Positions 37,301 to 49,275 of a stretch of DNA of 64,000 nt are shown here, piece after piece. Source of the stretch: Rapana venosa (taxonomy: Eukaryota; Mollusca; Gastropoda; Neogastropoda; Muricidae); contig CM054167.1 in assembly GCA_028751875.1 (NCBI GenBank), forward strand, positions 28,959,442 to 29,023,441. Reading direction: 5' to 3'. The notes under the pieces are model-generated. The model ran no database searches, had not been told where the DNA came from, and saw only the letters and a list, made by a program, of their open reading frames with translations. The translations under genes and the position numbers were made by a program. The first letter of the stretch is position 1. Each line of letters begins with the position of its first letter.

Positions 37301-40070
37301 TGTCTAAGGAGTGGCGTCTGTGAACATGTCGATGTCATAGTTTAGTTAGGGATATTATGTGTGGTAATGTTATGTTCTGTTACGAGATCTGCACAGACAT
37401 TGATCTGTGGCCATGTATGGTTGAAGAGTGAGGGGTCGCAAAGGGGGATTGGATGACCTTGCCTGGTGTCGAGGTTGTTGGGTCTTTATACTTATAGTGG
37501 CTGAGGTTACGTTGTGGTGGCGAGTTGTTCATCTCTCTACAGTCGTCACAATGAAGCAAGATGGTGGGAGTCAGATGAGGAAATATGATGGGGGGGGGGG
37601 GGGGTATTACACACAGAGTGCGCTACTAGTGGGGGAGTGGGGATGACATACTGGTTCTATAGATGTCTGCTACAAGAGTATTAGAGTTGTCGATCACGTA
37701 GATGGTGAAGAGTGACACAAGGATATAGTGGAGGGCGAGAGTAGGGGCGCATGGCAGAGTATATATGGTTTTCTTGACACTGGACAGGGGGAGGAGGAGT
37801 GTAGTTTCTTTAGGGAGAGTATCACTATTGGTAATAGTGATATTATTCGGGTCTAGGTATACTGATACTGTTTGAGACACACCATGTGATTTAATATAGA
37901 GTCTTTTTACATTGACTTAGTTCAGCGCGGTATCAGGTGTACCAACACATGGGAGTGGGGCGAACGGGGATGTGCAGTACTGGGGTAGACAAAAGTACAT
38001 GCCATAATAAGGAAAGACACACAGTACGAGCGCGGGGGGTGGCGCTGAGTATGTGTGTATTGGGGGTAGAGAGTGTGTTGGGTTGGGGGTTTAAGGTTGT
38101 GTGGTTTTTGTCGAGGTGGGATTTTGTGGTTTGGTGACTTGGTTCGGTGTGTGGCTGTATGTTGTTGGGGTGAGTGCTGGGGGATTTTGTGTTGTTGGTT
38201 GGTAGGTATTCCTTTGAAGTGTAAGGCACTATAGTTGTATGTGTGGGTATGGTACTAGGTGGAATATGTTCTATGTTGGTATGGGGTGGATATGTAGTTT
38301 ATTGTGTAGAAGGAGTTTTGTTGTTGTTTTTTGCGTAAGAAGATAACGGGTAAATTTGTTTATGGTGGTTTGGGTATGGGGGTTGTTTAGTGGTATGTTG
38401 TGGGAGGGATTGTAATGAGGTGTGTGGTGTGTGATTGGGTAGGTATCTGTTGGTGCTGTAGTGATGGGTGTATTGATTTTGAGTTTGGTGTTGTTTGGAG
38501 GGTTGGTTGTATGATGCTATAGGGGTGTGGGCGAGTGTGTGTGATTTGGTAGGATTTTAAGTCTTGATACAAAAAAAAAAAAAATAGAAAAAAATTAAAA
38601 AAAATGAAAGTTGGGTGATTGTTTCAGTGGTTACGACTTCACTGCAGCTTTTATGTGGTTGGTTAGCTTAGGTAAATGTGGTGGATGTTGATAGGTTATG
38701 ATATATAAGAAATATTGTATAGAGGATTATCAACCCCACACAGCGGGTTGTAGAAGATAGAAATTGGATTTGAAGAGCAGAGGTGTGATGAGGCATAAAT
38801 TTTGAGGAGCCTGGAGATTGGGAGAAATAATTTGAAGCGGGGAAGTTGTGGAAAAGATTGGAATTAGGGTAGGGGGGAAGTTTGGTTGAGGGTGAATGAA
38901 AATAGGAAGGGGGGATGTGGGGTAGAGGGGTTGAGGGGGGGAGGAAGGTAACATATATGGGCTTGTGGGTTTTGTCGTAAGGCATCATGATCCGGATGTG
39001 AGGTTACAGTTTGATGGGGTGTCTATATGGTGGGGGGGAGGGGGGGGGTAAGAGTATGAGTGTCATGAACTTTTTGGTTAAGGTAGTTAATATGGGGGGT
39101 TGTGAAGTTTATGGGGGGGTTTGTGAGGGTGTAAGAATTAGGGAATTGGGTGGGGATGGAGGGAGGGAAGGGTGTATGAGGATATTGTTTAGTGATTAGT
39201 GAAAAATTATGTTTATGTAATAAAATGTTTGTTTAGGAGTAGGAGGGGGGGGGAGGAATGGGGGGAAAGGGGGGATTTGAAAAGGGGGATTTTTTAGGGG
39301 ATGGGGGGGGGATAGAAGATGTAGAAAGGAATGTGGGTGGGGGGGTAATAGGGGAATACGGAGATATTATATATTTAGGAGAGGGAGAGGGGAGGTTTTG
39401 GGGGGGTGGAAGATTGAAATAGGAATAGATGGATGGGAATTGTGATGGAGTAGGAGAGGGAGGGAAGAGGGTGATTGATTAATAATTATTTTTGGGATAT
39501 GGTTATATTGTCATTCATAAGGGGGGGGGGGAGGTATTTGGAAGGGATGGAAAGATGTGTTGTAGGGTAGATTTAAGTGTGGGGGGTGTTAGGGGTTTAA
39601 TGTGTCTGATGATGGTAATTTGGGGGGATGAGAGGATGGAGGATTTGAAAAGGCTTTGATTTTGTGTTGTTGTGTGAGAAGAGACAATATTGTGGGGGGG
39701 TGATTTGTGAATGGAGTGGGTGAGGATTGAGGGGTTGGGTAAGTATGGGATGTTGGTGGGGAGGGTATGAGGAGGATGTGAGATTGGGAGGTAGTTAGTT
39801 TTGGAATGTATGTGAATGGGGAAGAGAATGGGGGATGGTGTATGGGAAAAGGGAGGAGAGGATTGAAGGAGGATGTGAGGGGTTTGAAGATAGGGAGAAA
39901 TATGAGGTTGTTGTGGGTTTGTTATGAGATGGGTAGGGGGTGGAGAAGTAATGAGGATGGGGTGAATAGGAAGAGGAGGGAAGTGGGTGTAGGGTGAGGG
40001 GGGTTAGATGGAGGGTGGCAGTGGGGTTGAATTGATTGATGGATTGGAGGCTAGCTGGTGTGAATATATA
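34346..40070. other. Anomalous tract, C-depleted on the + strand
   Basis: No gene, transposon or tandem period is recognised over 5.7 kb. Base use drifts from four-base sequence (34.3-36.8 kb) to G/T-rich with little C (from about 36.9 kb). In 39241-40020 I counted 7 C in 780 bases. It ends abruptly at about 40070, where normal LINE sequence begins. An assembly or base-calling artefact is likely; a G-rich satellite is the alternative. Confidence 0.6.
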
Positions 40071-41480
40071 TGGTGTAGGGAGGGACTATGCACTGCCCAT
40101 CTGCGCCTGGGCCGCCGCACACTGAAGGGCGTATTGCATTCTTATCGTGATCTGTGCACTAGGTTGTTGTTTTTTAGCCTGAGAGAGTTCTCATGATCGT
40201 CTGTACTGTCTCTCATATTCTTGGGCCTGCTGAGTCTCTGCTTCCTGAGTCCATTTCCGTCAATGAATTTGCTATTGTCTCTTCTGCGTTTCGCTTACTA
40301 GCCCTTTTGGTCCCCAGTACAGCTGCTGTTCCTGTTTCTTTTCTTGATCTTGTTTCATGATCTGGATCTTTTCAGTGTTTTTCTCTGCGTGTCAGTGCCA
40401 ATGTTTTTCTGTTGTCAGTCCACTCCTTGGATTCTGACTTTCTGTCCCAGTAACTTTTGGCATTTGTTCTTCCAGGGCATCACCAGACCTCTGCCATTGC
40501 TCTTCAACTGTTTCCGCTAAGCTGGGAAACACACTGATTTTCTCATTCAACCTGAATTCTCTATTTTTGCTCTTTCTTCATGCTTTGCACAGTAAACTTG
40601 TGTGATGTCTCTCTCCCCGGTCCGATTAGCTTTGACTGTCTTGAGAGACAAACAACAAGATGATGGCTATCTCATCTGCTCCGCGCTTCACCTACATCAC
40701 TGGCTCCTTCTCAACTTTCGCCCATGGTGAGGTGGTCAATCTGGTTTTCTGTCTTGCCAAGCGGGGGAAGTCCCTGTGTCTTGGGACTATCTTTGTGGAA
40801 AATGGTGCCATTCCAAGACCAGGTTCGTTGAAACATGCAAAAATCTGTTAAATTCTCCAATTTTCATTTTGTTCACCATGCCATGTCTGCCCGATGATCA
40901 TTTTCTCTCTTAGTGTTGTCTGTCCCCACTTTGGCATACATTGTCTCCCATTAGTACTTTTAGTCCCTTTGGTGCTTTGTCCCTATATGACGTCACTTGT
41001 TCACGAAGAATTTTCTTTATCTTCTAACTCGCTGTATTTGTTTGAGCGTAACACGAAGATGGTTAACCTTTCTCTTTGATTGAAACGTGCTGTAGATCCG
41101 TTGGTAAACTTTCCAACAGCAGTGCGGCGGTTGCTTCGTCTCTTCAGCATGCTACTCTACTCCATGTGTGTGGGCTGCCTTCTTCCTTTCCAGAGTAAAT
41201 ATTGTGTCTTCCACCCTCGCAAGATTTGTCTGCCCATCCTTCCAGCTGGTCTCGCACAGGCCAAAATCTTTATACGACCTGGCATCTTCTCTACTCACCC
41301 GTGCTTTGTAACCAGTTTCATACATTATGGTTGTCCAGATCCCTATCCTGTTTTGTGACTATGGTTGTTAATAGATTTCGGCGCACTGGCTTCCCGAAGT
41401 CTTCACCCAGCTCGCATCATAAGGCTCTACCAGAGTGACTCTTCCCTAACCATTCGACGCAATAGTAATCGTTGCAGTTT
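40071..41480 (-). pseudogene. LINE endonuclease and linker, unit 1 (reverse)
   Basis: Read on the - strand, the N-terminal endonuclease lies at about 41480-40900 and matches the cleaner copy at 46985-47610. It continues with an endonuclease end (about 40860-40620, broken frame with ENQIDH- and RGAD-like pieces) and a helical linker (about 40560-40200). Many one-base indels relative to the second copy. It is cut by the C-poor tract at about 40070. Confidence 0.7.
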
Positions 41481-42039
41481 CCGGTTAACAGAAAATTTTA
41501 AGTGAATGGTCGGTTAGCCCAATCACACGCCCCAACCTGGAGACCAAGGGTTCAAACGTTAAGTCCTGTCTCCTCCCCCACAAACCTGTACATGGTTCTG
41601 TACCTGCCAGAGCCAAAGCCCCCCCCCACATAGCCTGGGGGTACATGAACACACAAGCCATCCCACCACGCCCAAGGTGACACGCCGATCGTGACGATTC
41701 TCTAATACCATCCCCACAACACTATCACTCCAATGCAAACATAAATCCACGTGCATGTAGAAATGCAGCAATTCATATCCAAAAAACATACATCTACCAT
41801 TGTAAACAAGATTTTCTAGCACAATAATTAATAAATAAGATTTTGGTTAAAGGTGATCAAACTTCCGTTAGTGGTATAGCAAAACTATTTTTCTTCAGAC
41901 AGAAATTTATAACCCAACAAAATTATATAAATAACCTGATGAGATGTCTCCTTCTTAATGAATATTTCCTCTTTAGGTGTCTTTGCCATATTAAGATTAA
42001 GGCACCAGAAACGCCAATCTTCCATTAGAAAACTCTCAT
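41481..42039. other. Spacer between opposed LINE halves, unit 1
   Basis: Mirrors 47611-48119 of unit 2. No gene recognised. Confidence 0.5.
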
Positions 42040-43170
42040 GAAAGCTTCCATCAGGTCCAGAAAAGACCTGTACCGCCGCTTGCATTTCTACGCCAAAGCG
42101 TTTCGACAAAGTACCACATCTCCGACATTTGATATTCTGGCAGGCTATACAGCGAGGGAAAATCTTTGAGTCCTCAGAATCATATATTACAGGACGCCCG
42201 CCAGTAAGTCGACAATACTTCAGATCAATAAGACCAATCTGCAGGGTGTGATGGCATGACGGCTCTGTTTCGCCTATTTATTTAATATGTATAAGTTAAA
42301 CAATTCGACGAAATATTGAAATCATGAGGGAATATGTAGTGCCACAACACCAACATCCGAGATTTCAATGACACAGCCCTAACGCTGCACTCTGAAGAAA
42401 AACTGCAAAAACATGTTATTAACAACAGTAAACAGACGAAAAAGCAACAAAAAGGAGTACAGCTCAACTCCAAGAAGACAAATGCATTGGCGATCTCGAA
42501 AAAGCTGTGTATAACCACATTGCAACAGTACCCGAAAGGAGAAGAATCAACCAAGTAAACACCTAACACCTTGTTGTACTATCACCCCGACGGCAAGTGT
42601 GAACACAGAAATCAAGAAGAAATCGGTCAATCTAAAGCAACTTTAAAACATGAAATGCATTTTACCAACAAAAGATAACCTCAACAACAAAGATCCACTT
42701 TTGAGAGCCTACGTATGTCCATTCTTATGTACAGATGTAGTCTGGACCTACCAAGACACGAACAACGACTAGTAGCAGTGAATGTGGTTCATAATCCGGA
42801 AATCATGAAAGTCTCATGACAAAAAGAAAATACAAATGCAAGAAGTAATGAAATGGCTTGGGACAAGAGATCCCTTCTCAACACCAACAGAAAACAGATC
42901 AAATTTTTTTTGGCCATATAAATCAGTGGCTGACGGACTACGACAAACTGGTTATGAGTTCAAATCATGCGAAAACAAAGCAAGAAGACAACCACAAAAT
43001 TCTACAACAGCTAAACAAATTCGCCAACGGAATAAAGAGGCACCAACAATGAGCTCGATGAGAGGGACTGAGAACAGGGAATAATGAGAGCCATGATCAT
43101 CGATGTCCTTTCAGGACCAGACCAACAACTAGACAGAAGACAAATTGAAGAAAGTAGTTTTTCTTACAAT
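42040..43170 (+). pseudogene. LINE RT fragment, unit 1
   Basis: Aligned with 48120-49275 but heavily broken by indels. Motif A region at about 42075-42120 is out of frame. The C-terminal segment is at 42840-43080. It is recognised by comparison with unit 2 rather than by its own translation. Confidence 0.65.
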
Positions 43171-45517
43171 TACACCACGTAGACCAAAAAGAAAAAATAC
43201 ACAACTACGTTGATGAATATGTAGAAGGTCCAATCAGGAATTCTTTAGGTTGCACACCAATTCCCCACACCATTCGATCCGTCAACCAAGAAAAGGAACC
43301 TAAACATATCCTATTGTCCTTTAGTTTCCCTACAAAGATAATTAGGGCTCGACTACTGTGCTGGTGTATAAAGGGATAGAAAGGATCGAAAAAAATAGAA
43401 AGAACATAAAAGGGAACAATAAGTAGTAGATGACATTATTACCACAACACCTCAGAATCACACTGAAATACTATGAATTGACAACAACATCATCAAGTAA
43501 GGAGACAATAAGTAGAATTACAATTATACCTCACTCACTCAGCAATCACACTGAAATACCTATAAAGGACGAACCACATTCATCATCAATGAAACCTTCA
43601 AAGCCAAAGCAATTGGTTCACAAATTTATTCTACTACTACATCTACAATCACACACACACCAATGTACTATAGGTACAATTTATAAAACCACAAACATTC
43701 TGTTAATTATTTGTTGTCCATCTCCCACCTACAACCAATCATGGTCGTACTCAGATCAGAAGCTCAAAAATTACAACGATCAAACATAACGATGATTATA
43801 ACGATGGACCAGATGAGCAGGATGAACATGAGACGACGCTACCGTACTATACAGCGATCACGATTTAGCGATGTTCCTGATTTAAAAAGAAACACTCAAT
43901 AAACGCATTTGATCTCTTCAGGAAATCCCAATACTTATCACAGACCCAAGGATACCAATCATCACAAGAACACAACCAAACTCTAAACCAAGTTTGCCAT
44001 AATAGATCAAATCTCAAAATACAACTCCTCAGCCTTACCATTTTCCCAACTCTTATGAGAAATAATTAGCCACACAACAAATCACACGTATCCACGTAAA
44101 ATCACCCAGTACAATAACATCTTAACATGCTCATTTACTTGAGACCAGCTGATGGTCTATCCAATGAAACGGTGTAAACATTAATTCACATTAATTTAGT
44201 TTGATGAATCCGCCCAATGACATTCCCAATCATTGCACTGTTTAAACTTACTATTTCATTCTCTCACAAAAAATAACAATTTTTGCATTTCCTTTCATAA
44301 TAACAATCATTAACTAAACACACTAGGCTTTACACACCATAATTATACAATGATAAACCTTAGTTGTATGCGCACTTTGTTAGCTGAACAATATTCTGCC
44401 GCCAATTGAACCTCAGTTATAAACAAAGACAAATGACTAAGTTCAATTTGCCCACTGCTCTCATTGTTCAAATAATCACTCTAATTCACTAAGCTGGAAA
44501 CCTCAAACTACGAAAATTAGACAAATACCTTCATCAACATTCCAACCCTTTTTTACAAATTATGTTAAGGTAGCTTAAAAAAGAGCAACAGAAACCTTAA
44601 TGGTTGAACATCTCGTCTTCACACCACTTCTGGGGAAAAGAACAACTAGAAAAAAGGCGCAATTCCAAACAAGGAAACAATTCACCGACGAAAAAACTAC
44701 CCTATGCAGTAAATTGAGCATTTTCTTCTATGACTTAGTAACAATTCATCAACAAATACTCTTTTTGAGTTGAGTTTACAAATAATTTTCGAATAAAAAC
44801 GTTAAACTACACTCATTTATCTTTCCGATCCTCGTCTCAATATACATTCCTTCCCAATAAGATAATTTCTTGTTTTTTTCTCTTTCTATTCCTTGTTTCG
44901 CCAAAGCTTAATATTTTCTGGTATGAAATTCTGTATTTATTTCATACCTGGATGTCTTGACTTTTGTCTTCCAAAGCGCAGACAGCACTATGTTTGTTTT
45001 GTTTTATACGAAAATGCTAAGCTGCCGTTAAGCACCTGACAAGTCAGCCCATGCATCCAAACACTTTAGTAAAAGAAATTATCTTTAATCTGGACGTCGT
45101 ATAAAATGGTAAATGGACCTAGAAGCATGCATTTGTTAGCGTCTTCTCAATTCTCCGCAAGAAGATAATGAATTTGAAAAATAAGAAAGTTGGATTAAAG
45201 AGGAAATTTCTAAAAAATTGCCTGAATGTGGATGCTAGGTTACTGATAGACCCCAGGCATCCGCCCTCATGTAAGATTCAGTGTCTTAATCAACAAGTTA
45301 GTGCAGTGTGTGCTGTTCCTCCCTTTCGACGGTATTTCATCGTTTTGTATGAAACTCACACAAAAATTTGTCCAGAAAAGTGGGAATAACTTAGACGGTT
45401 CATCCAACAAAAAGGGACACTTCATGACCAAAGCACGCACATCCATAAATTATAGACAAAAAATGACAATATACAAAAAACCTTTTATAAGTTCTAATTG
45501 AGACCAAAAAGGTGGAA
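43171..45517. other. AT-rich non-coding interval, unit 1
   Basis: Counterpart of 49276-51686. Holds a degenerate version of the 99-bp doublet (about 43418 and 43503). No gene recognised. Confidence 0.5.
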
Positions 45518-46220
45518 TGTTAGTTTTCTTACTGGTATTTTGATATTTTTAAAAGTATTTTTGGATTGAAATTAACTTTTATAAATGTTAGAAACTTATT
45601 ATAGTAAAGAAAGAATGTGTAGGAATCTCATATTTTCCTAGTACTTCCTGTTAACTTGAGTACAACTTGGCAGTTCCCAGCCGAATCAGGAGAGAGTTGA
45701 CAGTCACCAGCTAAGGAAAGGCTTACATAGTTGGCCTAGAGGCATGCTGTGTTGCCCTCCCAAATGTTTGCGGTGGCTAGGATTGGTTTCTTTTTTAGTG
45801 GATAATTCCAATGATTGTGCTATCGATTAATTGGGATTTAAAGGTGTAGATGTGCTACAATGTTTGAGAGAAAATATTAGCATTTGGAGAACATGGTTTT
45901 GAGATGTTTCTTAAAGTTTACTAGACAAAGTAAAAATGGTCATATTAGAATATGCATTGATGGATTTTTTTTAATTAGATATTTCCCTAGCTATGAATTT
46001 ATGTTGTTAATCCAAACCCATGAACCAACCTAGAATGCGTTGACATTTGAGTATTTGGAGTGACATTGTCATTTGGCAGTACATCCATTAGGTTTTCGAA
46101 GAAATGATCATCTAAATCTTGTCTAATGGTCATTTCATATTTTGTTGTTTGCTTTTGTAAAAAGTATCTGAACCAAATCTCTGTATGTACCCAGTGAAAG
46201 GATAGAGAGTCTGGGCGACA
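45518..46220 (+). mobile_element. LTR, unit 1
   Basis: Starts TGTTAG directly after AAAAAGGTGGAA and ends CGACA, 5 bases before a damaged primer binding site (TGCGCCCAATAAGGAC at 46226). About 703 bp. The full argument is given under the unit 2 LTR. Confidence 0.55.
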
Positions 46221-46860
46221 TAAAATGCGCCCAATAAGGACTAAATTTTGTTTAAAAGAAATTTAAAAATAAATCACAGGAAAAAACGGCTAGTGGTGGT
46301 GCAAATGCAAACCTTGAGCTTGTCCCAGTCAGCTCCTCAGAAACACAGTACAGACAGACTTCAGTGGAACAGAACCTTGCATCTACCACAGATGTTCCAA
46401 GACTTCATAGGCAAAATCAAAGGAAATGCAAAACTCGTGGGAACTGGACCAAAGCACTCAAGGCAAACCCTCCTCGCAGCCGTGACGAACGAGACGTTCA
46501 TCCCTCCATCAGATTATCAGGCGGAAAACATCTCAGTGTCGACCTAACCCACCAACGCCAATGAGCCTCCTACATGATTGGTTGACAGGTGGAGCAGTTG
46601 GAGAAGGAACGTGTGCCAGAAGTCTGGAAACGAGTTGAAGAAACGCAGCAGTGTCCGAAATTGCAAAGAAAATCAGCACGATTTGGTCCCTTTCCCAGTC
46701 GAGTTTGCCTCCACAGCTGGGCACCTCAGTTAGAGCTCTGATGTTTGTTTTCTGTATTTTGATTTCATAGAAGAAGAAGTTGACCGGTGACTTAGTGATG
46801 CATGTGAAGTATAAGTGCCAGCAAGTACCAGTGAGGAAGTGTCCCATGTTTTTATTGTGG
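46221..46860 (+). pseudogene. Retrotransposon leader and gag-like start, unit 1
   Basis: PBS-like site followed by a leader and a broken gag-like frame (46290-46750), the counterpart of 52389-52930. Several indels. Non-functional. Confidence 0.45.
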
Positions 46861-46984
46861 AGTGTGTAATATACGAATATTTTATTGTTCCTCCTTCAAC
46901 TTCCAAAAGACAGCCATGCTTTTTAACACATTAACAGGCACACAACATATAATTATCAGAGAGAAACGGTTAAAAAGTAAATCT

Positions 46985-47610
46985 CCCCATGATCATTTTT
47001 CTTTAGTGTTGTCTGTCCCCACTTTGGCATTCATGTCTCCCATTAGTACTTTTAGGTCCCTCTTTGGTGCTTTGTCCATGATGGTCTGGACTTGTTCGAA
47101 GAAGTTTTCTTTATCTTCTAACTCTGCTGTATTTGTTGGAGCGTAACACTGAAGGATGGTAACCTTTCTGCCTTTGAGTTGAAACGTGCTGTGAGGATCC
47201 GTGGTGACACTGGTTCCCAGGACAGCAGTGCTTGCGTTGCTTCGGGTCTCATCAGCAGTGCTACTCCATGTGTGTGGGGCTGGCCTTCTTCCTGTCCAGA
47301 GTATATGATAGTGTCTCCACTCGCAAGTTTTGTCTGCCCAGTTCCATTCCATCTGGTCTCGCACAGGCCAAGAATCTTTAGGTTGTACCTGTGCATTTCT
47401 CTACTCACCTGTGCTGTTTTACCAGTTTCATACAGGGTTATGATGTTCCAGATCCCTATCCTGGTTATTGACTTGGTTGTTAAAAGAGTTGTCGGCGCAC
47501 TGGCTTCCCGAAGGCTTTCACCAGCACGCATCATAGGCTCTACCAGAGAGGACTCTTCCCTAACCATGTCGATCGCAAGAGGTAATGTTGCAGTTTCCGT
47601 AACAGAAAGA
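46985..47610 (-). pseudogene. LINE endonuclease N-terminal part, unit 2 (reverse)
   Basis: On the - strand the frame reads IGIWNIITLYETGKTAQ, then ILGLCETRWNGTGQTKL and, after one frameshift, LQCYAPTNTAELEDKENFFE and LMGDMNAKVG. These are N, E and D-containing active-site motifs of an APE-type LINE endonuclease. It is truncated at 46985, the tandem-duplication junction, in the middle of the domain. The RT of a LINE lies 0.5 kb away on the opposite strand. Confidence 0.8.
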
Positions 47611-48119
47611 GTTTTTAAGTGAATGGGTCGTTAGCCCAATGCACAACCCCCAACCTGGAGGACCAGGGTGCATCGTTTAGTCTGTCTCCTCCCCCACAGA
47701 CCTGTTGAGCATGGTTGAACCTGCCAGAGGCCCACATAGCTCTGGGGGTCATTGAAGTACGCAAGCCATCCCACCACGACAAGGTGACACTCCATCGGGA
47801 CAGATTCTCTCAATTACAGTCCACAAAACTATCAACTCCATGCATGAATAAAGTCCACGTGCATGTAGAAATGCAGCAATTCTTTTCCAAAATCAGTACA
47901 TCTCCATTGTAAACGAGTATTTTCTATCACAATAATAGATATAATGATTATTGTTAAAGGTGTATCAAAACTTCCTTAGTGGTAATAGCAAATACACTAG
48001 TTTCTTCAGACAGAATTTAGTAACCAAGAAAATTATATAAATACCTTGATGGAGATTTCTCCTTCTTAATGAATATTTCCTCTTTTGGTTGTTTTTGCAA
48101 TAATAAGATTAAGGCACCA
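47611..48119. other. Spacer between opposed LINE halves, unit 2
   Basis: No gene recognised. Ends just before the LINE RT. Confidence 0.5.
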
Positions 48120-49275
48120 GAAACGCAATCTTCGCATTGAAAACTCTCATGGAAAGATCCATCGAGGTCCAGAAAGACCTGTACCTCTGCTTCATTGACT
48201 ACTCGAAAGCGTTCGACAAAGTACGACACTCCGACTTGTTTGATATTCTGGCAGGCTATACATCGATGGGAAAGATCTTTGAGTCCTCAGAAACATATAT
48301 TGGGAACAGGAGGCAGCCATTAGAGTCGACAATGACATCAGTCAATATAGACCAATCTGCAGGGGTGTGAGGCAGGGCTGCGTGTTCTCGCCTGATTTAT
48401 TTAATGTATATAGTGAAACAATTCTACGAAATATTGAGAATCATGAGGGAATTAGTGTAGGTGGCCACAACATCAACAACCTGAGATTATGCAGATGACA
48501 CAGTCCTTATCGCTGACTCTGAAGAAAAACTGCAAAAGTTTTTAACAACAGTAAACAGACGAAAGCAAAAAGAAAGGATTACAGCTCAATGCAAAGAAGA
48601 CAGAATGCATGGCGATCTCGAAAAAAGCTGTTATACCACAATGCAACATAGCCTGTAAAGGAGAGAGAATCAGACAAGTAAACACCTTTGGTGTACTATC
48701 ACCCGGACGGCAAGTGTGACACAGAAATCAAGAAGAGAATCGGTCAATCTAAGGCAACTTTTAACAACATGAAATGCATTTTTACCAACAGTAAGATAAG
48801 CCTCAAGACAAAGATCCATGTTTTGAGAGCCTACGTATGGTCCATTCTTCTGTACGGATGTGAGTGCTGGACCTAGCCAAGGACACAGAACAGCGACTAG
48901 AAGCAGTGGAATGTGGTTCATCCGGAGAATCATGAAAGTCTCATGGACAAAAGAAAAACAAATGCAGAAGTAATGAAAATGGCTGGGTACAAGAGATCCC
49001 TTCTCAACACCATCAGAGAAAGACAGCTCAAATTTTTTGGCCATATAATCAGGGCTGACGGACTAGAGAAACTGTTATGGAGTGGCAAAATCTGCGGAAA
49101 CAAGAGCAGAGAAGACAACGCACAAAATTCACAGACAGCCTAAACAAATTCGCAACGAATAAAGAGGGCACCAACAATGAGCTCATGAGAGGGACTGAGA
49201 ACAGGGAAGAATGGAGAGCCATGATCATCGATGTCTGCAGGACCAGACCAGACCACTTGAAGAAGAAGAAGATTA
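48120..49275 (+). pseudogene. LINE RT fragment, unit 2
   Basis: Cleaner of the two copies: DLYLCFIDYSKAFDKVRHSD (48173, motif A), YADDTVLIADSEEKLQ (about 48487, motif C, catalytic DD kept), ILLYGCECWT (48847), and RSLLNTIRERQLKFFGHIIR (48990). The 3' end is a GAAGAAGAAG tail at 49257. It has frameshifts and stops and no endonuclease on this strand, so a 5'-truncated dead insertion. Confidence 0.85.

Larger units (their letters stand above)
40892..46984 (+). repeat. Tandem duplication, unit 1
   Basis: First of two direct copies of a segment of about 6.1 kb. It starts near GATGATCATTTTCTC and ends at AAGTAAATCT. Every landmark of unit 2 is present in the same order, but with frequent one-base insertions and deletions. 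Confidence 0.85.

Noticed and set aside
34346..40070. Small open frames in the C-poor tract
   Set aside because: Frames of about 60-100 codons are expected by chance in such composition, and none shows a domain or codon pattern.
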